Source of the DNA: a virus
Direction: 5' to 3' (one strand)
DNA length: 38,356 nucleotides
IMG/VR virus record: IMGVR_UViG_3300035669_000004
Location: 1-38,356 of that record
Both the position numbers and the translations under genes were made by a program. Below, one piece after another: positions 16,138-23,173 of the stretch (within the stretch, counting starts at the first letter, position 1; the number at the start of each line of letters is the position of its first letter). The notes under the pieces were generated by a model. That model saw only the letters and a program-made list of their open reading frames with translations, made no database searches and was not told where the DNA came from.

Positions 16138-18212
16138 TGGCAAACCCTTGGGACAATGACCCGGTGGTGGCTCCCTTTGATCTGAAGGGCGCGCTGTCTC
16201 AGACCGACAAGATGCTCGGCCTGCCTGACGGATTTTCCGCAGCGCAGATCAAGGTTGAATCTGGAGGCAACCCGCAAGCGGTGTCGCCTGCCGGCGCGCT
16301 TGGTCTTGCGCAAGTGATGCGGGCGACGCTCAAGGCGGTCTCGCAGCGCCTCGGGCGTGAGCTTGACCCGATGAACCCGGCCGATGCGGTGCAGATTCAC
16401 CGCGAGGTGATGCGCGAAAACCTGCAGAAGTTCGGCACGCCAGACAAAGCCCTCATGGCCTACAACGGCGGGTGGGACCAGGCCAGGTGGAACAACCCGG
16501 AGACGCGGGCCTACGTCGGCAAGGTGAGCGCAGCTATGAAGGCGCAGGACCAGAACCCGGTAATGGCGGCTGTTGGCAAGGTGGTTAACGCTGTCATGCC
16601 GTCTGCACAGGCTGCCAGCGCGCAGCCGTGGGCCAATGACCCGGTGGTGACAAAGGGCGCAGGCAATCCGTGGGACAGCGATCCGGTCGTGAAGCCAAAC
16701 GCAGCCTCTCAAATCGCCAATGATGCGATCACGCAGGGCGCGAAGAACTTCACCAACGACATGCCACTCGGCGCGCTCGGTCGCGGTGCGGCTGGTGCCG
16801 GTATGGCGCTGACGAACCTTGTCCGTGGCGCTGGTCAGTTGATCCCCGGATTAGTGAGCCGGCAGGACGTGGCGGAATCGCGCAAGCTGGACGCGCCCCT
16901 CCTGGCGACGACGGCCGGCAAGGTCGGCAACTTCGCTGGCACGGCGGTCCCATTGGCTGCCACCGCACTGATCCCGGGTGCAAACACCTTAGCAGGAAGC
17001 GCGGCCATCGGCTCTCTCACCGGCCTGTTGCAGCCATCCACCAGCACGGGAGAGACGCTAACAAACATCGGACTTGGAGGTGTGGGCGGCGCTGCCGGTC
17101 AGGCGGTCGCCAACTTCGCCGGTCGGGCTGTGGCGGGTCAGGTGGCTAACAATGCCGCTACGGTCGCCAAGAACGCACAGAAGACGACGGCCGCGCGCAA
17201 TGCCAGCGACGCGGGCTACGTCATCCCACCGGAAGACCTTGGCGAGGGCGGCGGGCTGGTGACGAAGATTCTGTCCGGAGTGGGTGGCAAGATCAAGACC
17301 GCACAAGAGGCAAGCCAGCGCAATCAGGGTGTGACCAACGACCTGGCAAAGAAGGCGCTAGGCCTGCAGCCCACGGATACGCTCGATGCATCCGCACTGG
17401 CGAGCATTCGGGACAAGGCAGGGCAGGCTTACGATGTGGTCAAGAACAGCGGCACCATCACCGCAGACCCAGCCTACGTGCAGGCGCTGGACAGCATCGG
17501 TGCGCAGTCCGCCAGTGCGGCCAAGGCTTTCCCCGGTGCCGTGAAGTCGGACATCCCCGACCTCATTGCAGCGCTGAAGCAACCGAGCTTCGACGCTGAC
17601 GGCGCGGTGGAGATGACCAAGGTTCTGCGCAAGGGCTCCGACAAGGCGTTCGCCTCTGGTGACAAAGACCTTGGTGCAGCGATGCGCAAGGCGTCCGATG
17701 CCCTGGAGGGGATGATGGAGCGCCACCTTCAGGCCTCCGGCAACCCCGATGCCCTCAAGGCATTCCAAGATGCCCGCCAGTTGATCGCCAAGACATACAG
17801 CGTGCAAAAAGGCCTGAATGGCACGACCGGGGATGTAGCGGCAGGCGCGCTGGCAAAGCAGTTGGAAAAGGGCAAGCCCCTGTCGGGCGACCTCAGAACG
17901 ATTGCCGAAGCATCGCAGGGCTTTCCCAAGGCCACGCAGGCACTCAAGGAAGCGCCCAAGAGTCTGAGCCCGTTGGACATGGCGCTTGCCGTCATCCAGC
18001 GCGACCCTATGGGGCTGCTCACGCTCGGCGCCCGGCCGGCGGCTCGGTCCTTGATGCTGTCACGGCCCATGCAGAACTCGGCACTGAACGCGGCCAGCAC
18101 ACCGCAAAACGCCAACGCCCTGCTGCGGGCGCTGTCGCAGGAGCAGTTGACGCTACCGGCTGGTCTGGCCGGCTCGAACGCGCTTGCGGCCTATCTCGCG
18201 CAGCAGCAGTGA
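16137..18212 (+). CDS. ejection protein with lytic transglycosylase domain
   Basis: The 691-residue product has an SLT-type domain at residues about 25-125: KVESGGNPQAVSPAGALGLAQVM with catalytic Glu41, then LMAYNGGWDQARW. Such virion enzymes cut peptidoglycan so DNA can pass. A short motif NPWDxDPVV is repeated near residues 3-11 and twice near 160-185. A hydrophobic Gly/Ala region (about 200-335) could form membrane-active helices; the rest is helical. The last 60 bases overlap a minus-strand gene. Confidence 0.85.
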   Translation: MANPWDNDPVVAPFDLKGALSQTDKMLGLPDGFSAAQIKVESGGNPQAVSPAGALGLAQVMRATLKAVSQRLGRELDPMNPADAVQIHREVMRENLQKFGTPDKALMAYNGGWDQARWNNPETRAYVGKVSAAMKAQDQNPVMAAVGKVVNAVMPSAQAASAQPWANDPVVTKGAGNPWDSDPVVKPNAASQIANDAITQGAKNFTNDMPLGALGRGAAGAGMALTNLVRGAGQLIPGLVSRQDVAESRKLDAPLLATTAGKVGNFAGTAVPLAATALIPGANTLAGSAAIGSLTGLLQPSTSTGETLTNIGLGGVGGAAGQAVANFAGRAVAGQVANNAATVAKNAQKTTAARNASDAGYVIPPEDLGEGGGLVTKILSGVGGKIKTAQEASQRNQGVTNDLAKKALGLQPTDTLDASALASIRDKAGQAYDVVKNSGTITADPAYVQALDSIGAQSASAAKAFPGAVKSDIPDLIAALKQPSFDADGAVEMTKVLRKGSDKAFASGDKDLGAAMRKASDALEGMMERHLQASGNPDALKAFQDARQLIAKTYSVQKGLNGTTGDVAAGALAKQLEKGKPLSGDLRTIAEASQGFPKATQALKEAPKSLSPLDMALAVIQRDPMGLLTLGARPAARSLMLSRPMQNSALNAASTPQNANALLRALSQEQLTLPAGLAGSNALAAYLAQQQ

Positions 18213-18332
18213 GCGGATTCGACCAGGCGGCACCCATTTCTGAACCGCCAGCCTGACCGGCAGGCAGATCAGGCCAAACAGGATTAACGCCCCAAGAGGG
18301 CGCAGCACGACGGCGATAAGCCAAGGTTCCAT
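18153..18332 (-). CDS. small membrane protein antisense to the late operon
   Basis: The 59-residue product starts at ATG 18332 and reads MEPWLIAVVLRPLGALILFG, then LICLPVRLAVQKWVPPGR: one hydrophobic segment with a basic C-terminal tail (RSLLLREIGRKRVR). I recognise this kind of short protein as recurrent in phages next to tail genes. It is coded against the late operon and overlaps the 3' end of the transglycosylase gene by 60 bases. It may be expressed in the lysogen as a conversion or exclusion factor; that is inference. The chance that it is only a shadow frame is moderate, since the overlap is only partial and the rest lies in a gap. Confidence 0.5.
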   Translation of the reverse strand: MEPWLIAVVLRPLGALILFGLICLPVRLAVQKWVPPGRIRSLLLREIGRKRVRAGQTSR

Positions 18333-18343
18333 CAACTCATTCT

Positions 18344-18377
18344 AAGAGCCGCCCACTTTAAGGCGGCTCTTCCTTTT
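18344..18377 (+). terminator. intrinsic terminator after the ejection genes
   Basis: A perfect 10-bp stem AAGAGCCGCC (18344-18353) and GGCGGCTCTT (18362-18371) with an 8-base loop, then CCTTTT. It separates the head/ejection block from the fibre and lysis block. Confidence 0.8.
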
Positions 18378-18386
18378 GGAGGATGC

Positions 18387-19613
18387 ATGTCGGCATATTT
18401 GTCGCCCCTGTTCAACGAGCCGCAAAGCGACGCGAACGGAAACCCGCTGTCCGGTGGGAAATTGTTCACCTACCTGGCCGGCAGTACCAGCACGCCTGCG
18501 ACCACGTACACGAGCAGCACGGGGGCGGTCCCCCAAGCCAACCCAATCATCCTCAACGCCCGTGGCGTGCCGGACAACCCCCTCTGGCTCACGGGTGGGG
18601 TGGCCTACAAGTTCGTCCTGCAAGACGCCAACGGTAACACCCTGGCGCCCACCTTCGACAACGTGCAGGGCATCAATGACCCCGCTGCCGTGTCGTCCAC
18701 GCAAAGCGAGTGGGTAACACTCTCTGCAACCCCGACTTTTCTGTCGGCAACGTCCTTCTCCGTTCCTGGTGACCAGACCGGCAGTCTGCAAGTTTCGCGA
18801 CGGCTGCTCACGGCCAACGCCGGGGGCATTGTCTATTCCACCATCGCTACATCCACGTTTGGCTCTGGTGTCACGACGGTAACGGTCGTCAATGACTCTG
18901 GCTCTTTCGACGCCGGCCTATCTGCGGTGAGCTTCGGCCTGTTGGCGGCGGTTCACGATTCCGTGCCGAGAAACGTCGGGACGCTGAGGAATGTGCAACG
19001 CATGGCCTCAAGTGGCACCTACACGCCAACCCCAGGGACAACCAGCGTCGTCGTGGAACTCGTTGGTGGCGGCGGTGCTGGCGGGGGCTGTGCAGCGACG
19101 GGGGCAGGGCAGATAAACGCTGGCAGTGGAGGGGGCGCTGGAGGCTACGCCAAGAGCCGCCTGACCACCGGATTTTCTGGAGTTCCCGTAACCATCGGCG
19201 CGGCCGGCGCTGGTGCGGTTGGGGCGGCTGGCGGAAACGGAGGCACAACATCCTTTGGCGCTCTTCTCAGTGCGACTGGCGGATCAGGTGGTAGTCAGAT
19301 TGCAGCCCAGGCCGCTTCGTTTGTTGGCGCCCTTTCCGGCGCAGCCGGCGGAGCGGGAACTTCTGGAAACGTCCTAAGTGCGAACGGTCAGGCTGGCGGG
19401 CTCGCCCTATTCATAGGCGGCGTTAGTTTCGGCGGGGACGGTGGCACCAGTGCGTTCGGTGCGGGCGGGCCACGTTCGTCTGGAACCTCCCCGGGTACGG
19501 CGTCAGGATCGCTAGGAGCCGGTGGCGGTGGTGCTTCTCTGAGCGCTAGTTCGGCGGCCAATGCCGGCGGAAATGGCACCCAAGGCATCTGCATCGTCTG
19601 GGAGTACGCATGA
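18387..19613 (+). CDS. tail fibre / receptor-binding protein with polyglycine tip
   Basis: The 408-residue product has a ribosome site (GGAGG at 18378-18382) upstream of ATG 18387. The N-terminal 110 residues (SPLFNEPQSDANGNPLSGGKLFTYLAGS) form the virion-attachment domain seen in many phage fibres. After a beta linker comes a long Gly/Ala/Ser-rich domain (about 215-400) with runs such as VELVGGGGAGGGC and ending GICIVWEYA. This layout resembles phage adhesins whose tip is packed polyglycine helices. The loops between glycine runs would contact the receptor. No diversity-generating reverse transcriptase or variable-repeat template is present. Confidence 0.8.
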   Translation: MSAYLSPLFNEPQSDANGNPLSGGKLFTYLAGSTSTPATTYTSSTGAVPQANPIILNARGVPDNPLWLTGGVAYKFVLQDANGNTLAPTFDNVQGINDPAAVSSTQSEWVTLSATPTFLSATSFSVPGDQTGSLQVSRRLLTANAGGIVYSTIATSTFGSGVTTVTVVNDSGSFDAGLSAVSFGLLAAVHDSVPRNVGTLRNVQRMASSGTYTPTPGTTSVVVELVGGGGAGGGCAATGAGQINAGSGGGAGGYAKSRLTTGFSGVPVTIGAAGAGAVGAAGGNGGTTSFGALLSATGGSGGSQIAAQAASFVGALSGAAGGAGTSGNVLSANGQAGGLALFIGGVSFGGDGGTSAFGAGGPRSSGTSPGTASGSLGAGGGGASLSASSAANAGGNGTQGICIVWEYA

Positions 19614-20068
19614 CGCGCTACGCCCGCATCGAATCGGGAGCCGTCGCGGAGCTGTTCGACACGGCCGAGAACATTTCAACGCTGTTCCCTCCGGAGCTTG
19701 TATGGGTTCCTGCAACCACCGACGTCCAACATGGCTGGACCTATGACGGCGTGACCTTCACGGCTCCGGTTGTCCCGCCCTTTCATCCGCAGGATGCCTT
19801 GCCCGAGCTTCGCGCCCGTCGTGATCGCCTGCTGGAAGTGATTTCCGGAATGCAGGCCGACTACATCACCAGCTCTGACATGACCAACGCAGGCCTGTGC
19901 CGGGACGTGAAGGCTCAACTGAAGGTCATCGACAACGACCCGACGATTCTCGCCGCCACATCCAGAACTGCATTCAATTCCGCCGTCCTCACCCGGTGGA
20001 AAGCCATCGCCAGTACCGCATCCCCCGAGGTGCGCGCCGAGTTTGCACGTTACGCGACTGCCGCGTGA
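19610..20068 (+). CDS. probable fibre-associated or fibre-assembly protein
   Basis: The 152-residue product overlaps the fibre gene by ATGA. It starts like many tail accessory proteins (RYARIESGAVAELFDT, then WTYDGVTFTAP), with a C-terminal helical half (LPELRARRDRLLEVISGMQADY) reminiscent of tail-fibre assembly chaperones. It likely helps fold or attach the fibre. No catalytic motif. Confidence 0.6.
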   Translation: MTRYARIESGAVAELFDTAENISTLFPPELVWVPATTDVQHGWTYDGVTFTAPVVPPFHPQDALPELRARRDRLLEVISGMQADYITSSDMTNAGLCRDVKAQLKVIDNDPTILAATSRTAFNSAVLTRWKAIASTASPEVRAEFARYATAA

Positions 20069-20081
20069 AAGGAGAGAGGGG

Positions 20082-20420
20082 ATGGGATGGGTTGCTATGT
20101 ATCTCGGAGTGTCGCTGTACCTCGCGTGCGCGACGTTCCTGTTCTATGTGGTGGTCATGCACTTCAAGAAGGTTGAACAGGTCATCTCAAGTGACCTCGT
20201 GACCGTGGGGCACCTGGTGCTGGTGGTTGGGATGGTCCACAACTTCCTGCTCAATGTGCTGGTGGCGTCGGTGGTGTTCCTCGACGCGCCGCGCGAGTTC
20301 ACCACCACCGGCCGGTTGGATCGGTACTGGCAACCCGAGGGCGACTCCTGGCGCAAGAGGCTTGCCCTGTTCATCCGCCACCGGCTCGACCCGTTCGACC
20401 CGCGCGGCATCCATTCCTGA
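20082..20420 (+). CDS. membrane protein at the head of the lysis cassette
   Basis: The 112-residue product follows a strong ribosome site (GGAGAGAGGG). Two hydrophobic segments are clear: residues 3-24 (WVAMYLGVSLYLACATFLFYVVV) and about 37-64 (VTVGHLVLVVGMVHNFLLNVLVASVV). The C-terminus is basic and soluble (RKRLALFIRHRLDPF). It could be a holin partner, an antiholin or an unrelated phage inner-membrane protein. It is placed just before two holin-type genes. Confidence 0.6.
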   Translation: MGWVAMYLGVSLYLACATFLFYVVVMHFKKVEQVISSDLVTVGHLVLVVGMVHNFLLNVLVASVVFLDAPREFTTTGRLDRYWQPEGDSWRKRLALFIRHRLDPFDPRGIHS

Positions 20421-20478
20421 TTCAGTCGTCAACCGCGCGCCTGACTGCCTGTCGGGCCGCCGCCTAGAGAGGCCACAA

Positions 20479-20676
20479 ATGATCGAGAAAAGCAGTACGG
20501 CCGCTTGGGTCGGGGGAAGCGTGGGGGCAACCGTGTTTGGACTAACACCCAGCCAATGGAGCGTCGTTGGAATCATCGCGGGCATCGTCATCGGTGCTGC
20601 CGGCCTGATCGCCAACATCTATTTCCAGAACCGCCGCTTGCAGATCGCGATGCGGAACAACTACCCGGAGGACTGA
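20479..20676 (+). CDS. holin (HP1/phage_holin_2_3-like)
   Basis: The 65-residue product has an AT-poor N-terminus with GGSVGATVFGLTPSQW, one clear transmembrane stretch (VVGIIAGIVIGAAGLIANIYF, about 29-49) and a basic tail (QNRRLQIAMRN). This is the pattern of the small holin family exemplified by phage HP1. Holins form lesions in the inner membrane at the set time to let the endolysin out. It ends 1 base before the next holin-like gene. Confidence 0.72.
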   Translation: MIEKSSTAAWVGGSVGATVFGLTPSQWSVVGIIAGIVIGAAGLIANIYFQNRRLQIAMRNNYPED

Positions 20677-20677
20677 T

Positions 20678-20902
20678 ATGCGACTGATCGAAGACTGCAA
20701 AGGGGCGTGGCGGCACTACTCCACGCAGGCGCTGGCCATCGCTGCAAGCATCGGCGTGACGTGGCACAGCCTGCCCGATTGGGTCACCGCTCAACTGCCG
20801 GCATGGACTGGCAAGGCTGCGGCGTGGTCCATGACGGTCGCTGCCGTCGGTGGGCTGGTGGGCAAGTTCGTTGACCAGAGCAAGCCCGATGACGCCGCGT
20901 GA
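20678..20902 (+). CDS. second holin-like membrane protein
   Basis: The 74-residue product begins MRLIEDCKGAWRHYSTQALA and has hydrophobic segments at about 16-30 and 47-64 (AAWSMTVAAVGGLVGKFV). Similar proteins stand beside endolysin genes in many phages and are called holins or antiholins. It overlaps the endolysin by 14 bases. Confidence 0.65.
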   Translation: MRLIEDCKGAWRHYSTQALAIAASIGVTWHSLPDWVTAQLPAWTGKAAAWSMTVAAVGGLVGKFVDQSKPDDAA

Positions 20903-21419
20903 ATTGGCCGAAGTGACCGGCGCCAGGATCGACCGGGCCCAGACCTTCCTACCGTTCCTTGAGGACGCGATGCACGAATTCAGCATCAACACCCCCGAGC
21001 GGCAGGCAGCGTTCCTTGCACAGGTGGCGCACGAGTCGGGCGGGCTGCACTGGCTCGTTGAGATTTGGGGGCCGACCGCCGCGCAATCCCGCTACGAGAC
21101 CCGCTACGACCTGGGCAACTGCCGGCCCGGTGACGGCTACAAGTACCGGGGCAGGGGCCTCATCCAGATCACCGGCCGGGACAACTACAAGAAGGCTGGG
21201 GACGCCCTAGGCGCGAACCTGATCGACCAGCCGGAACTGCTTGGCGAGCCCGCGTTGTCCTGCCGGTCGGCCGCGTGGTTCTGGAAGACGCACGGCTGCA
21301 ACGAGCTGGCGGACGCGGGGAATTTCGAGGCGATCACGCGCCGTATCAATGGCGGACTGAACGGGTACGCCGAGCGGCTTGGGTTCTGGATGAAGGCCAA
21401 GGCGGTGCTCGCATGCTAG
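20889..21419 (+). CDS. endolysin, glycoside hydrolase family 19 (chitinase/lysozyme-like)
   Basis: The 176-residue product has GH19 marks: AFLAQVAHESGGLHWLVE with the catalytic Glu49, and YKYRGRGLIQITGRDNY (about 84-100). These phage enzymes hydrolyse peptidoglycan at lysis. No signal peptide or N-terminal membrane anchor is seen, so release depends on the holin. The start at ATG 20889 (MTPRELAEV) overlaps the preceding gene; the longer upstream frame reads through another gene and is not credible. Confidence 0.9.
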   Translation: MTPRELAEVTGARIDRAQTFLPFLEDAMHEFSINTPERQAAFLAQVAHESGGLHWLVEIWGPTAAQSRYETRYDLGNCRPGDGYKYRGRGLIQITGRDNYKKAGDALGANLIDQPELLGEPALSCRSAAWFWKTHGCNELADAGNFEAITRRINGGLNGYAERLGFWMKAKAVLAC

Positions 21420-21805
21420 CCCTCCTGAACTGGCGCGTCTGGGCCGCCATCGGCCTCGCCGTCATCCTCGCCTTCTCCCACCTCACTGCCTATCGCCACG
21501 GCAAGCAGTCCGTGCAAGAGAAGTGGGACGCCGCCAAGGTCGCCACGGAGCGCGCCGTCCAAGAGCAGGCGCAAGCCAACCGCGATCTACAGCGCCAGGC
21601 CGAACTGAAATATGTCGTGCGCCGGGATGCGCAGGACAGGTTCCTCGTTACCACCGTGAAGGAAATTGAGCATGCCGCTGCGCCCATGGCTTCTTGCCCC
21701 GTGCCTCCTGACGTTGTGCGCCTGCTCAACGCTGCAAACGACTGCGCCGGCTCAGATTCCCCCGCCTCCTGCGGCGCTGATGGGCAAGTGCCCGAAACCC
21801 GCTGA
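21413..21805 (+). CDS. i-spanin (Rz-like)
   Basis: The 130-residue product overlaps the endolysin stop. It has a single N-terminal transmembrane helix (WAAIGLAVILAFSHLTA, residues 10-26) and then a coiled periplasmic region rich in Ala, Glu, Gln and Arg. It is the inner-membrane half of the spanin pair that disrupts the outer membrane. The +1 frame of its 3' half encodes Rz1. Confidence 0.85.
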   Translation: MLALLNWRVWAAIGLAVILAFSHLTAYRHGKQSVQEKWDAAKVATERAVQEQAQANRDLQRQAELKYVVRRDAQDRFLVTTVKEIEHAAAPMASCPVPPDVVRLLNAANDCAGSDSPASCGADGQVPETR

Positions 21806-21920
21806 TCTGCCGGACTCGGCAACGGCCAACGAGCTTGCCGAGTTCGCCGCTGGTGCGCTGAAGTTCGCCGCCTGCGAGCGGTCTAGGAGCATCGGACTGC
21901 TGGAATCCTGGCCCCGGTAG
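21672..21920 (+). CDS. o-spanin lipoprotein (Rz1-like), nested in Rz
   Basis: The 82-residue lipoprotein starts at ATG 21672 after GAAGGAAA and lies in a different frame within Rz, running 115 bases past its end. The signal peptide MPLRPWLLAPCLLTLCAC has a lipobox at LCA-C (Cys18) or LTL-C (Cys16); the first has the more typical Ala at -1. The mature part is Pro-rich (PAQIPPPPA), as usual for Rz1, and longer than lambda Rz1 by a helical C-terminus. Confidence 0.82.
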   Translation: MPLRPWLLAPCLLTLCACSTLQTTAPAQIPPPPAALMGKCPKPADLPDSATANELAEFAAGALKFAACERSRSIGLLESWPR

Positions 21921-21921
21921 C

Positions 21922-22137
21922 CTAAAGCGAACCCAGCCGCGCCCTGCCGCGTTCTTCGCGAAACCACTCCTCCCAAGGCTGCGGCGGTGGCGATCCGTGG
22001 CGCAGCCAATAGTGATTCACGGCCCGATCCAGCTCCTTGCGGTATGCCTCGGCCTTCCTGTCGGCGTCGAAGCACTCCTGCATCAACGCCCGGAACTGAG
22101 CGACGGTCAGGTCTGAAATCTTGGCTTGTTCGTCCAT
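21922..22137 (-). CDS. small hypothetical protein, convergent with the spanins
   Basis: The 71-residue product starts at ATG 22137 (a GTG one codon earlier is possible) after GGAGAGAG. It is helical and charged: LTVAQFRALMQECFDADRKAEAYRKELD, then NHYWLRHGSPPPQPWEEWFREERGR. It faces the late operon and is divergent from the gene at 22175. No family is recognised. Being outside both main operons, it may be expressed independently, for instance in the lysogen. Confidence 0.55.
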   Translation of the reverse strand: MDEQAKISDLTVAQFRALMQECFDADRKAEAYRKELDRAVNHYWLRHGSPPPQPWEEWFREERGRARLGSL

Positions 22138-22158
22138 CACTCTCTCCTCTAACTAGCT

Positions 22159-22167
22159 TGCCATAAT
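22159..22167 (+). promoter_or_regulatory. possible extended -10 promoter for the gene at 22175
   Basis: TGCCATAAT fits an extended -10 element (TG-N-TATAAT with one mismatch). A start of transcription about 7 bases downstream would fall at the ATG (22175), giving a nearly leaderless message. No good -35 is seen. Confidence 0.35.
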
Positions 22168-22174
22168 CGCGGCC

Positions 22175-22477
22175 ATGACAAAGCCGCTGAAACTCGCCAT
22201 CGGTATCGCCCTCTGGGCGGGGTTCATGTTCGTCAGCTTCCACCCGGAGACGGTGTTCACCAAGCAGCAACCGGGGCTCATGCCGGCTGGCTGGGGAACG
22301 GATCGCCTGTGTTTCCGTTGGTCGCCAGATACGTGCTACCAGCATTGGATCGCGCTGTGGCCCGGGCCTGCGTACCCGCGCGGCTACACGGGGCCACCGC
22401 CTGAGACGCCTCTTTGCAGGTACGGGCAGGCAGGGAACTCGCCACGGTGCGATGTGAGGTTTAGCCAGACCCGCTAG
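22175..22477 (+). CDS. small secreted or membrane-anchored protein (possible moron)
   Basis: The 100-residue product has a basic N-terminus and one hydrophobic segment (LKLAIGIALWAGFMFVSF, residues 5-22), then a Cys/Pro/Trp-rich exposed region with four Cys (RLCFRW, DTCYQHW, PLCRYG, SPRCDVR) that could form two disulfides in the periplasm. It is divergent from the gene at 22137, may have its own promoter, and lies outside the main lytic operon. A role in lysogenic conversion or superinfection exclusion is possible but is inference from position and topology. Confidence 0.55.
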   Translation: MTKPLKLAIGIALWAGFMFVSFHPETVFTKQQPGLMPAGWGTDRLCFRWSPDTCYQHWIALWPGPAYPRGYTGPPPETPLCRYGQAGNSPRCDVRFSQTR

Positions 22478-22657
22478 CTATGCGGGCTCCTTGGGGAGGG
22501 GAGGGGGAGGCGATCTACCACGCTCTCTCTTAATGGCGCGGTAGATCGTGGACAAGGCGATCCCCGTCGCCTTGGCGGCTGCGTATGGCGTCCACCCCTT
22601 GAGAACGAGAGCGAGCGCCCTTTCCGTAGCTGCGCTGATTGGCTGATGCTTGGTCAT
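22478..22657 (-). CDS. small helix-turn-helix protein
   Basis: The 59-residue product from ATG 22657 contains a resolvase-type HTH: ALALVLKGWTPYAAAKATGI followed by ALSTIYRAIKRERG. The Pro-rich tail PPPPLPKEPA is short. An upstream Met (22723) would add an unrelated stretch. It lies beside attP and convergent with 22175. It may be a small regulator or a remnant of a recombination-linked protein. I know similar short HTH proteins at the ends of prophages. Confidence 0.6.
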   Translation of the reverse strand: MTKHQPISAATERALALVLKGWTPYAAAKATGIALSTIYRAIKRERGRSPPPPLPKEPA

Positions 22658-23088
22658 AAGAGGATGGAGGCTGGCTTCAACGCCTACTGACAGACCTTGT
22701 TTCGGGCTCGTTGTCGGCAACATGGGCCTGGGGGCGTTGGCCCTTACTCCACTACACCGAACCGCGTCACCGTCCCCGTACTTGAACCCCTTACTGGATT
22801 AACCAGCCCTACTCAATTCGGGCGTCTAGAGGTTCGTTCTGATACCGGACTGCGCGTCCCGTCTTCCTGTCTGCGGCCGGCTCAACCAGCCTCCAAGGCT
22901 TGGAGTATATAGCACACTGCACCATAGTCAAGCCCTCTCACTCTCCTCAAGTAGTCCGCCGAACGCTCGGCGGGGAAGCTGCAAAAGCTTCTAACGCGAA
23001 TTGTCCTTCCCTCTGGAAAACACGGCAATTCTGCCCTGCCACGGTTAGAAGGAATCGCCGTAAGCCTTTGATCTAGTTGACCCTCAAA
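22658..23088. other. gene-free stretch beside attP with two perfect hairpins
   Basis: No credible gene is seen in this 430 bases. It contains CTCCAAG-G-CTTGGAG (22891-22905), directly followed by TATATAG, and CCGCCGA-ACGC-TCGGCGG (22956-22973), neither followed by a T-run on either strand. One leftmost integrase arm-type repeat (22988-22996) and an inverted one (23041-23051) lie near the end. It is probably the P arm of attP, with sites for accessory factors. Confidence 0.5.
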
Positions 23089-23173
23089 GCTGCCTTCTAA
23101 GCAGCAGGTCGGGGGTTCGAGTCCCTCCGGGCAGGCCAATTCAGCTTCTAACGGAACCCAATTCTTCTAACGG
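22988..23173. promoter_or_regulatory. integrase arm-type repeats around attP (consensus CTTCTAACGG)
   Basis: Four copies: CTTCTAACG at 22988-22996 (+), CTTCTAACCG on the minus strand at 23042-23051, CTTCTAACGG at 23145-23154 (+) and CTTCTAACGG at 23164-23173 (+). The last two are 19 bases apart, close to two helical turns. They flank the tRNA-like core on both sides, as lambda arm sites do. The core itself contains the related CCTTCTAAGC. The two right-hand copies lie inside the last codons of the gene at 23141-23563. Confidence 0.65.
23089..23138 (+). other. attP: attP core: 3' part of tRNA-Arg(UCU)
   Basis: Bases fold as the 3' half of a tRNA: anticodon arm GCTGC-CTTCTAA-GCAGC (anticodon TCT, Arg) at 23089-23103, a 5-base variable loop, T arm GGGGG-TTCGAGT-CCCTC, the 3' acceptor strand CGGGCAG, discriminator G and CCA. 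The D arm and 5' acceptor strand are absent, so it is not a working tRNA gene. Integrating here would restore the host gene. This is the classic attP type for tyrosine integrases, and the integrase gene lies about 420 bases away. Confidence 0.88.

Noticed and set aside
18387-19613. A diversity-generating retroelement acting on the fibre gene
   Set aside because: No reverse transcriptase gene, no template/variable repeat pair and no C-type-lectin variable domain are present.
22468-22490. A bidirectional terminator between the convergent genes at 22477 and 22478
   Set aside because: CCCGC/GCGGG can pair (22470-22486), but the stem is only 5 bp and no T-run follows on either strand.
22697-22912. 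A 71-codon plus-strand frame next to attP
   Set aside because: Low-complexity composition, no ribosome site and overlap with the hairpin palindrome; likely chance.
23060-23138. A complete tRNA gene
   Set aside because: Only the anticodon arm, T arm and 3' acceptor strand are present; no D arm or matching 5' acceptor strand is found upstream.
22882-23139. An 85-residue minus-strand frame starting MACPEGLEPPTCCLEG
   Set aside because: Its start is the reverse translation of the tRNA-Arg 3' end at attP; frames with GLEPPT are a well-known artefact of tRNA T arms and occur at many attachment sites.
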